Below, piece after piece: positions 1-5,378 of a stretch of 11,581 nucleotides of DNA (within the stretch, counting starts at the first letter, position 1; the number at the start of each line of letters is the position of its first letter). The stretch lies in assembly GCA_903904275.1 (NCBI GenBank), contig CAIVBX010000041.1:1-11581 (forward strand), read 5' to 3'. The notes beneath the pieces are model-generated. The model saw only the letters and a program-made list of their open reading frames with translations. It was not told where the DNA came from and did not search any database. A program made the position numbers and the translations under genes. This DNA is from an uncultured Pseudomonadota bacterium. GTDB taxonomy: Bacteria > Pseudomonadota > Gammaproteobacteria > Methylococcales > Methylomonadaceae.

Positions 1-1289
1 AACGCAAATGGCGTTTTTGTCTCCAATAAATGATTCACTTTTTCATTCATCGGCACACTGCCAGGCAACAATGTCAATGGATTTGCGTGTGTGGCATTAT
101 CAATTTGTTGTAACGTAATTTTTTCTAATAACGCCAATGTTGTCGCAACACTCATGTATTTATTTTCGCGTGTAACGATGAAGGCTTGTTCATGACGCAT
201 TGATGATGTTAATTTTTGACTGACCAATTCAATTGGCGTATCAAATTCAATGCTTAACGGTATTTGCTCAATAAACGTTTTAATCGGTTTTCGTCCATAT
301 AATTCCATGCCATAACGATTGGAAAATAATTTCGACAAGAAAACATCCCTGTAAATAATACCTGATGCCACGTCATAATCCACTAACGGTAAAAGTGTAA
401 GGTCAGATTGCTGTTGAAATAAACCCATGACTTCACTAATTGGCATTTCGGCTGAAATTGGTGTGACAACTTGGCTAATACTTTCCACTAAGGTTGAATG
501 TGTTCGTACACTTCGTTGTTCCGAAAATGTTTCTTTTAAAAATAAAGTCGGGTCAATAATGGCTAAAGGCATTGCTGAGGGGCGAGCGAGGTAATAACCT
601 TGCGCATGTGAAATACCTAGTTTTTCAATCAATTTAAATTCGGCTTCGGTTTCAATTCCTTCGGCAATCACGTTGCAATTTAATGAATTTGCAATGCCTT
701 GAATCGATTTCACAAAATTCAGTTTGACCGAATCATTTTGTAATTCTTGAATAAAATGCTGGTCAATTTTGACGTATTCGGGCAGTAATTCTGACCATAA
801 ACGCAAACTGGAATAACCTGCGCCTAAATCATCCAACGCGATTTCAAATCCCATTCCACGATAATGTGAAACCGCTTCTCGCATAATTTCGTAGTCATCT
901 GTTGGTTTGTGTTCCGTCAACTCAATAACTACATTGTGCGGACTCACACCAAATTGTTCCAAATAACGCAACGTTTCACCTGTTTTAAATTCAGGTTGAA
1001 CTAGAATGTGTGGACTGACATTTAAAAATAATTTCGCATCCAAATTAAATTTCGCGTAATACTGAATACTCAATTCACGGCAAATAAATTCCAACTGTGA
1101 ACTTAAACTATAACGTTCAGCAATATCAAATAAATTGAGTGGACTTTGCAAGGGACTATTTGACGGCCCGCGAATTAAGGCTTCATAACCCACAATTTTC
1201 TTTTGTGTATAAGAAACGATGGGTTGAAAATGCGGTGTCAATTTTTTATGTTCGAGAATAGAAATCAATTCTTGTTTTAATGAAGACAC
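1..1289 (-). CDS. EAL-CBS-GGDEF cyclic-di-GMP protein, partial (C-terminus beyond left edge)
   Basis: Cytoplasmic protein of cyclic-di-GMP turnover; 429 residues are visible. The EAL phosphodiesterase domain (about 15-250) looks catalytically complete: E36-A-L with R40, N90, E123, D153-D154 in a DDLGAGYSS loop, K174 in VKID, the AEGIE motif at 209-213 and Q230 in QGYYLARPS. Residues about 260-400 resemble a CBS-domain pair. NPLTLLPGS near residue 405 matches the opening of a GGDEF domain, so the protein probably continues as EAL-CBS-GGDEF. Whether the cyclase is active cannot be seen. The start is GTG at 1289: a stop codon lies just upstream in frame at 1304-1302, there is no ATG near, and an AAAGG ribosome-binding site sits 9 bases before it. 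There is no signal peptide or membrane segment. It is transcribed divergently from the cytochrome c peroxidase gene. A Pho-box-like promoter lies upstream, so control by phosphate is possible (inference). Confidence 0.92.
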   Translation of the reverse strand, partial: MSSLKQELISILEHKKLTPHFQPIVSYTQKKIVGYEALIRGPSNSPLQSPLNLFDIAERYSLSSQLEFICRELSIQYYAKFNLDAKLFLNVSPHILVQPEFKTGETLRYLEQFGVSPHNVVIELTEHKPTDDYEIMREAVSHYRGMGFEIALDDLGAGYSSLRLWSELLPEYVKIDQHFIQELQNDSVKLNFVKSIQGIANSLNCNVIAEGIETEAEFKLIEKLGISHAQGYYLARPSAMPLAIIDPTLFLKETFSEQRSVRTHSTLVESISQVVTPISAEMPISEVMGLFQQQSDLTLLPLVDYDVASGIIYRDVFLSKLFSNRYGMELYGRKPIKTFIEQIPLSIEFDTPIELVSQKLTSSMRHEQAFIVTRENKYMSVATTLALLEKITLQQIDNATHANPLTLLPGSVPMNEKVNHLLETKTPFA

Positions 1290-1486
1290 AAGTGAATACC
1301 TTTATGACAGAATAATTACGCATGAGAATAAGGGATTTTAATGACAGTTCTATGACGATTAAATTCTCTTCAAAAACGCCCCCGTTTAATTGATTTCGCC
1401 TGTGTGTTAAAGTTGCCCGTTGACAAAAACACGACAAATTTTTCGTGAATTGTTAATTTATAACTAAAAATTAGGAGAGAAAACAA
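1290..1486. other. Divergent intergenic region between the EAL gene and the peroxidase gene
   Basis: This 197-base gap holds the Pho-box-like promoter for the minus-strand gene and must hold the promoter of the peroxidase gene. For the latter, a perfect TTGACA lies at 1420-1425, but no good -10 follows at 16-18 bases. TATAAC at 1459-1464 is -10-like but lacks a -35. I cannot settle the peroxidase promoter. No small gene or RNA is evident. Confidence 0.5.
1325..1358 (-). promoter_or_regulatory. Pho-box-like PhoB site with -10 element, upstream of the EAL-CBS-GGDEF gene
   Basis: On the minus strand, 1358-1341 reads TCGTCAT-AGAA-CTGTCAT. These are two heptamers 11 bases apart, matching the PhoB consensus (CTGTCAT, four A/T-rich bases, CTGTCAT/C) at 5/7 and 7/7. 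Ten bases further on is TATTCT (1330-1325), a fair -10 element. The 10-base gap is that of the E. coli phoA promoter as I remember it. Transcription would start near 1317, leaving a leader of about 28 bases before the GTG start. A third exact CTGTCAT lies at 1310-1304. The pattern is seen directly; binding by PhoB is inferred. Confidence 0.6.
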
Positions 1487-2491
1487 ATGTTGAAAATTCG
1501 TTCATTAGTTACCGCTGTTGCTTTGCTCGGCTCAATGTCAGTTGCCAATGCGTGGGAAGCTTTACCAACTCAAGCTGCCGAACCTGCTGATAATCCTAGC
1601 ACACCTGAAAAAATTGAATTAGGCAAACAGCTTTATCATGATCCACGTTTATCTTCGACAGGCACAGTCGCTTGTGCCTCTTGTCACAATACGATGTTAG
1701 GCGGTGAAGATAATCGTCCGAATTCTGTTGGTGTAGGCGCACAAACTGGTGGACGCAGTGCGCCAACTGTTTGGAATTCAGCGTTTAACAAAGTGCAATT
1801 CTGGGACGGTCGTGCGGCAACACTTGAAGCACAAGCCGCTGGTCCTGTGACAAATCCAATCGAAATGGGCATGAAAAGTTGGGATGATGTTGTCGCTCGT
1901 TTAAAAACCATCAACGGTTATGAAGTCGCATTCAAAGAAGCCTTTGGCGAAAATGCGATTACAAAAGAAAATGCCACTAAAGCGATTGCTGCTTATGAAC
2001 GTACTTTAATCACACCAAATAGCCCTTACGATAAATTTGTCAAAGGCGATAAATCTGCATTATCCGCACAACAAATTCGCGGTATGGAAAAAGCCGCAGA
2101 ATTAGGTTGTACAAGTTGCCACAGCGGAGCAGCGTTTAATGGCGCGGGAACATTCCAAAAATTCCCAACCATTTCAGATGGTTTCTTAGAAGCAAAATAT
2201 CACTTTACAAAAGATAAAGGCGTTGCTGAAGTTTCTAAAAAAGCCGAAGACGAACATTTCTTCAAAGTACCCACATTGCGAAACGTTGCGTTGACTGCGC
2301 CTTATTTCCATAATGGTTCAGTTGCGACGCTTGAAGAAGCGGTAAAAGTGATGGCAAAAGTTCAATTAGGTAAAGATTTATCAAAAGACGAAACCGACGA
2401 CATCGTGGCATTCTTAAATGCGTTGACAGGTGAATTCCCAAAACAAACGATGCCAACATTGCCAGCCACATCAGGCAAAACAGTTAACTAA
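1487..2491 (+). CDS. Periplasmic di-heme cytochrome c peroxidase
   Basis: Reduces hydrogen peroxide to water in the periplasm using electrons from small c-type cytochromes or cupredoxins. The 334-residue precursor has a clear signal peptide (about 1-22, cleavage after ANA). Two c-heme motifs are present: CASCH (63-67, peroxidatic heme) and CTSCH (208-212, electron-transfer heme). By comparison with Pseudomonas aeruginosa CcpA, the inter-heme tryptophan (W106 in FWDGRA), the active-site glutamine and glutamate (Q116, E126), H275 in PYFHNG and the distal methionine of heme 2 (M289) are all in place. The odd point is V83 in SVGVGAQ, where CcpA has the distal histidine (H71) of the peroxidatic heme. 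The start has an AGGAGA ribosome-binding site 8 bases upstream (1473-1478). It is the only plus-strand gene here, is probably monocistronic, and ends at a strong terminator. Assignment to the CcpA/MacA-type peroxidases rather than MauG proper is secure. Confidence 0.95.
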   Translation: MLKIRSLVTAVALLGSMSVANAWEALPTQAAEPADNPSTPEKIELGKQLYHDPRLSSTGTVACASCHNTMLGGEDNRPNSVGVGAQTGGRSAPTVWNSAFNKVQFWDGRAATLEAQAAGPVTNPIEMGMKSWDDVVARLKTINGYEVAFKEAFGENAITKENATKAIAAYERTLITPNSPYDKFVKGDKSALSAQQIRGMEKAAELGCTSCHSGAAFNGAGTFQKFPTISDGFLEAKYHFTKDKGVAEVSKKAEDEHFFKVPTLRNVALTAPYFHNGSVATLEEAVKVMAKVQLGKDLSKDETDDIVAFLNALTGEFPKQTMPTLPATSGKTVN

Positions 2492-2505
2492 GAAGTTTTG
2501 AACAT

Positions 2506-2547
2506 AAAAAAAAGGCGCGTTGATTGTTCAATCACGCGCCTTTTTTG
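2506..2547. terminator. Bidirectional rho-independent terminator
   Basis: A GC-rich hairpin has arms GGCGCG (2514-2519) and CGCGCC (2535-2540), extended by TGAT/ATCA with one bulged base and a five-base loop. It is flanked by eight A on the left (2506-2513) and six T on the right (2541-2546), so it works on both strands. It lies 15 bases after the peroxidase stop and 15 bases after the trpG stop on the other strand, and so separates the two convergent genes. Confidence 0.93.
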
Positions 2548-2561
2548 CGTCAAACTAAACC

Positions 2562-3143
2562 TTATCGTTGCAAAAAATTTCGCAATAAATCATGTCCGTG
2601 TTCTGTCAAAATTGATTCGGGATGAAATTGCACGCCTTCAATATCAAGCGTTTTATGACGCACACCCATGATTTCGTCAATTTCACCATTTTCGTCTTGT
2701 GTCCATGCAGTAACTTCTAAACAATCGGGCAAACTGCTTTGTTCAATCACCAGCGAATGATAGCGCGTTGCGGTAAAGGGATTGCTCAAATCTTTGAAAA
2801 CGCCCGTGTCAGTGTGATAAACAGGCGACGTTTTGCCGTGCATAATTTGTTTGGCATGAATCACATTTCCACCAAACGCATAACCAATACTTTGATGACC
2901 TAAACACACGCCAAGCAACGGAATTTTTCCCGCAAAATGCAAAATGGTTTCAACCGAAACACCTGCTTCTTTTGGTGTGCAAGGTCCTGGTGAAATCACA
3001 ATTTTATCGGGATTTAACGCAGCAATATCGGCAATCGAAACTTGGTCATTTCTGACAACAATAACGTCTGCACCTAATTCGCCAAAATACTGCACCAAGT
3101 TATAAGTAAATGAATCGTAGTTATCAACCATTACGACTTTCAT
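2562..3143 (-). CDS. trpG: Anthranilate synthase component II, glutamine amidotransferase
   Basis: Class I glutamine amidotransferase subunit that releases ammonia from glutamine for TrpE in the first committed step of tryptophan synthesis, in the cytoplasm. Its 193 residues are typical of a stand-alone TrpG. The catalytic triad is visible: C80 in GVCLGHQ, H174 and E176 in QFHPES. The SPGPC turn (51-55) and an N-terminal VDNYDSFTYN motif are typical of TrpG/PabA. Such subunits can also serve 4-aminobenzoate synthesis, but the nearby trpE supports trpG. An AGGAGA ribosome-binding site precedes the ATG by about 10 bases. The gene is 54 bases downstream of the RelE-type toxin gene, which separates it from trpE. 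No trpD or trpC follows: the strand ends at the shared terminator, so those genes must be elsewhere. Confidence 0.95.
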   Translation of the reverse strand: MKVVMVDNYDSFTYNLVQYFGELGADVIVVRNDQVSIADIAALNPDKIVISPGPCTPKEAGVSVETILHFAGKIPLLGVCLGHQSIGYAFGGNVIHAKQIMHGKTSPVYHTDTGVFKDLSNPFTATRYHSLVIEQSSLPDCLEVTAWTQDENGEIDEIMGVRHKTLDIEGVQFHPESILTEHGHDLLRNFLQR

Positions 3144-3197
3144 ATTTATGTTTTCTCCTAATTTCTGTAAATTGTGATACTACGATTGTTTATAGAA

Positions 3198-3485
3198 CTA
3201 ACTTTTCCTTTGCGTAGCAACATCATAAATGGCGTTATTTTCTCGTTTTCCTACAGCAATAACGAACACGATAATCTCACCATCATCCACTTCGTAGACT
3301 AATCGATAACCTACTGACCGTAATTTGATTTTATAAGCACATTCAAAATCATGCAGTCTGTTAGCTGGAATGTGTGGATTTTCTAAACATTTTGCCAATT
3401 TCTTTTTAAATTGCTTTTTAATGCTGTTATCGAGTTTGTCCCATTCTTTTTGTGCGCTAGGCAGAAATTTCAATTTATAAGTCAT
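3198..3485 (-). CDS. relE: RelE/StbE-family toxin, mRNA interferase
   Basis: Ribosome-dependent endoribonuclease toxin of a type II toxin-antitoxin pair. From the ATG at 3485 it is 95 residues, the same length as E. coli RelE, and it aligns without gaps through the YKIKLRS-GYRLVY region. All five residues known to matter in E. coli RelE are present at the same numbers: K52, K54, R61, R81 and Y87. The toxin therefore looks intact. The frame is open 7 codons further upstream, but the start there would be a TTG inside the antitoxin gene, so the ATG is preferred. The gene overlaps the antitoxin by 11 bases and has only a poor ribosome-binding site, which fits translational coupling. It lies between antitoxin and trpG. 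The name stbE would suit it equally, because the partner is StbD-like rather than RelB-like. Confidence 0.93.
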   Translation of the reverse strand: MTYKLKFLPSAQKEWDKLDNSIKKQFKKKLAKCLENPHIPANRLHDFECAYKIKLRSVGYRLVYEVDDGEIIVFVIAVGKRENNAIYDVATQRKS

Positions 3486-3726
3486 CAAGCAAAACTTCAA
3501 CTGCAAACGGTTTTTCTGCTTGTCGCGCTTTCACAATTTCACCCAATTCGTAATCTTCCAAACGATTTAAAAGCCGCTCATATTGGGCTGGTGAAACTAA
3601 ATAAGCCGCTGGTGCATTACGTTCAAAAATAGCCACGGTGTCGTCTTGCGCTTTTTCAAGTAAGGCTTTGGGATTTTTTCTTAATTCAGAAATGCTGGCA
3701 CTGAATGGCGCGAATATCTGTTGCAT
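3475..3726 (-). CDS. stbD: Phd/YefM-family antitoxin, StbD-like
   Basis: Antitoxin that neutralises the RelE-type toxin encoded just downstream and, in this family, binds DNA to repress its own operon. Its 83 residues show the Phd/YefM pattern: an N-terminal DNA-binding part (about 1-52) with SASISELRKNP and AAYLVSPAQYE, then a charged helical tail (about 53-83) expected to wrap the toxin. The N-terminal wording is characteristic of the plasmid StbD antitoxins paired with StbE/RelE toxins. The ATG at 3726 has an AGAGG ribosome-binding site about 9 bases upstream. It starts 58 bases after the trpE stop on the same strand, so it could be read from the trp promoter as well as from its own. The family call is firm; the exact StbD name is from memory of the family. 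Confidence 0.9.
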   Translation of the reverse strand: MQQIFAPFSASISELRKNPKALLEKAQDDTVAIFERNAPAAYLVSPAQYERLLNRLEDYELGEIVKARQAEKPFAVEVLLDDL

Positions 3727-3738
3727 AAAATTAAGCCT

Positions 3739-3787
3739 CTAAAATTTGTATTAAGACACACTGTCAACAAGTGCCTTGAACTGTTCA
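3739..3787 (-). promoter_or_regulatory. Possible promoter/operator of the toxin-antitoxin pair
   Basis: The trpE-antitoxin gap contains a perfect TTGACA on the minus strand (3767-3762), but the -10 position 17 bases on reads only TTTTAG (3744-3739). Two small palindromes flank it: GACA-CAC-TGTC at 3755-3765 and TGAAC-T-GTTCA at 3777-3787, the latter overlapping the trpE stop codon. Palindromes near the promoter are usual for self-repressing antitoxins. The sequences are seen directly; their function is a guess. Confidence 0.3.
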
Positions 3788-5272
3788 TGCTTGCTCTCCT
3801 TCCAATCCCGCTTCCGCCATTGCTACCGCACGAAACACCGCGCGTCCTTTGTTCATTGTTTCATCCCATTCACTTTGTGGCACAGAATCATAGACAATCC
3901 CTGCGCCCGCTTGAATATGTAACAAACCGTCTTTAATCACAGCGGTTCTAATTGCAATCGCGGTGTCTAAATTTCCCGTCCATCCGATATAACCCACTGC
4001 GCCCGAATACACGCCACGTTTCACGGGTTCGAGTTCATCAATAATTTCCATGGCTCGAATTTTCGGCGCACCGCTCACCGTTCCTGCTGGAAAGGTTGCG
4101 GCTAAAACATCAAACGCATTTTTACCTTGTTTCAATGTTCCCGTGACATTCGACACAATGTGCATGACGTGTGAATAACGCTCGACAATCATTTTATCGG
4201 TCAATTGAACGCTGCCAATTTCTGCCACACGTCCTGTGTCGTTACGACCTAAATCGATGAGCATCAAATGTTCAGCAATTTCTTTCGGGTCAGCAAGTAA
4301 TTCTTGTTCGAGTTCTAAATCATGTTCAAGCGTTGTACCGCGCCGACGAGTGCCTGCAATCGGACGCACCGTGACGGTGTCATCTTCCAAACGCACCAAA
4401 ATTTCAGGTGACGAACCCACAATGTGAAAATCGTCCAAATTCAAATAAAACATATACGGCGACGGATTCAAACAACGCAACGCGCGATATAAATTCAGCG
4501 GTGCGGCAGTAAAAGGAATCGTCATGCGTTGCGATAAAACCACTTGCATAATGTCGCCATTCGTAATGTATTCTTTGGCTTTTTCGACAGCAGATTTAAA
4601 ACCGTCTTCGGTAAATCCTGACACAAAATCATTTTCATGCGTTTGCTTAGGATTTGGGTGATATTGCGGTTTACCTTTGGATTCACGCAGTTTTTTCGCT
4701 AATTCAGCTAAACGAGTTTGTGCATTTTCATACGCATTTTCTTCTTCTGGATTTGCGTGCGTGAGCAACAACATTTTCCCCGACAAATTATCAAAAACTA
4801 GTAATTCTTCGGAAACCATCAGCAGAATATCAGGTGCGCCAATTTCGTCAGGTTTGGTAATTTTGCAAACACGCGACTCAATATAACCAATCGTTTCGTA
4901 GCCAAAATAACCGACTAATCCACCATTAAAACGTGGCAAATCGTCAATATCTGGCACACGATAACGTGCTTTAAATTCTTCGACCCATTGCAACGGATTT
5001 TCATGCGTTAAACTTTCAATAACTTCATTTTCAAACGCGATTGTAATTTGATTTCCAAATACTTTCACAACGGTTTTGCATGGCAAACCAATAATCGAAT
5101 AACGTCCCCATTGTTCGCCACCGTGTACTGATTCAAATAAATACGAATAGGCACCGTCGGCGAGTTTCAAATACGCGCTTAAAGGTGTGTCTAAATCGGC
5201 GAGAATTTCACGGCTAATTGGAATGCGGTTGTAACCTTGTTGGGCGAAAACATTGAATTGTTCGGATGTCAT
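3785..5272 (-). CDS. trpE: Anthranilate synthase component I
   Basis: Chorismate-binding subunit that makes anthranilate from chorismate with ammonia supplied by TrpG. Its 495 residues match the Pseudomonas-type TrpE. An N-terminal GYNRIPIS segment is followed by the tryptophan feedback region (ES at 47-48, in LFES rather than the usual LLES; SPYMFY at 271-276). The chorismate-binding half carries RPIAGTRRRG (303-312), LIDLGRND (338-345), TFPAGTVSGAPK (393-404) and GAGIVYDSVPQSEWDE (456-471). The chosen start is the ATG at 5272, where homologues begin with MxxExFxxxAxxGYNRIP. An in-frame TTG lies 8 codons earlier at 5296; neither has a good ribosome-binding site. The 106-base leader has no tryptophan-rich peptide, so attenuation of the E. 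coli type is not evident. TrpG is encoded downstream, beyond a toxin-antitoxin pair. Confidence 0.95.
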   Translation of the reverse strand: MTSEQFNVFAQQGYNRIPISREILADLDTPLSAYLKLADGAYSYLFESVHGGEQWGRYSIIGLPCKTVVKVFGNQITIAFENEVIESLTHENPLQWVEEFKARYRVPDIDDLPRFNGGLVGYFGYETIGYIESRVCKITKPDEIGAPDILLMVSEELLVFDNLSGKMLLLTHANPEEENAYENAQTRLAELAKKLRESKGKPQYHPNPKQTHENDFVSGFTEDGFKSAVEKAKEYITNGDIMQVVLSQRMTIPFTAAPLNLYRALRCLNPSPYMFYLNLDDFHIVGSSPEILVRLEDDTVTVRPIAGTRRRGTTLEHDLELEQELLADPKEIAEHLMLIDLGRNDTGRVAEIGSVQLTDKMIVERYSHVMHIVSNVTGTLKQGKNAFDVLAATFPAGTVSGAPKIRAMEIIDELEPVKRGVYSGAVGYIGWTGNLDTAIAIRTAVIKDGLLHIQAGAGIVYDSVPQSEWDETMNKGRAVFRAVAMAEAGLEGEQA

Positions 5273-5378
5273 AAATTTAGGATGGTTGGAAAACAAATGA
5301 TAAACAAAAAGATAACATATTAACGTGCTATTCGCAGCATGACTGCGTTTTGAAAGCAGGATTTTTGACCCTTACAAA
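5273..5378 (-). other. trpE leader region without a visible attenuator
   Basis: This is the 106-base gap between the sensor cyclase stop and trpE. The only short frame with an ATG (5341-5321 on the minus strand, M-L-R-I-A-R) has no tryptophan codon, and I see no terminator/antiterminator pair. A TAATAT at about 5322-5317 is -10-like but has no good -35. How trpE is transcribed and controlled is therefore open. Confidence 0.4.

Noticed and set aside
1390..1440. FNR-type site (TTGAT...ATCAA) for the peroxidase gene, as in some oxygen-regulated peroxidases.
   Set aside because: TTGAT occurs at about 1390 but the second half-site is absent at the right distance.
3486..3506. Seven extra N-terminal codons for the RelE-type toxin (start at 3506).
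   Set aside because: The first codon is TTG inside the antitoxin gene; the ATG at 3485 gives exactly 95 residues and the E. coli RelE residue numbering.
3727..3784. Direct repeats flanking the toxin-antitoxin pair as a sign of recent insertion.
   Set aside because: Comparing 3727-3784 with 3144-3197 by eye shows no shared direct repeat or transposon end.
5273..5296. TTG start of trpE at 5296.
   Set aside because: The homologous N-terminus begins at the ATG at 5272, and the TTG has no ribosome-binding site.
5321..5341. Short frame M-L-R-I-A-R as a trp leader peptide.
   Set aside because: It has no tryptophan codons, no ribosome-binding site and no attenuator hairpins after it.
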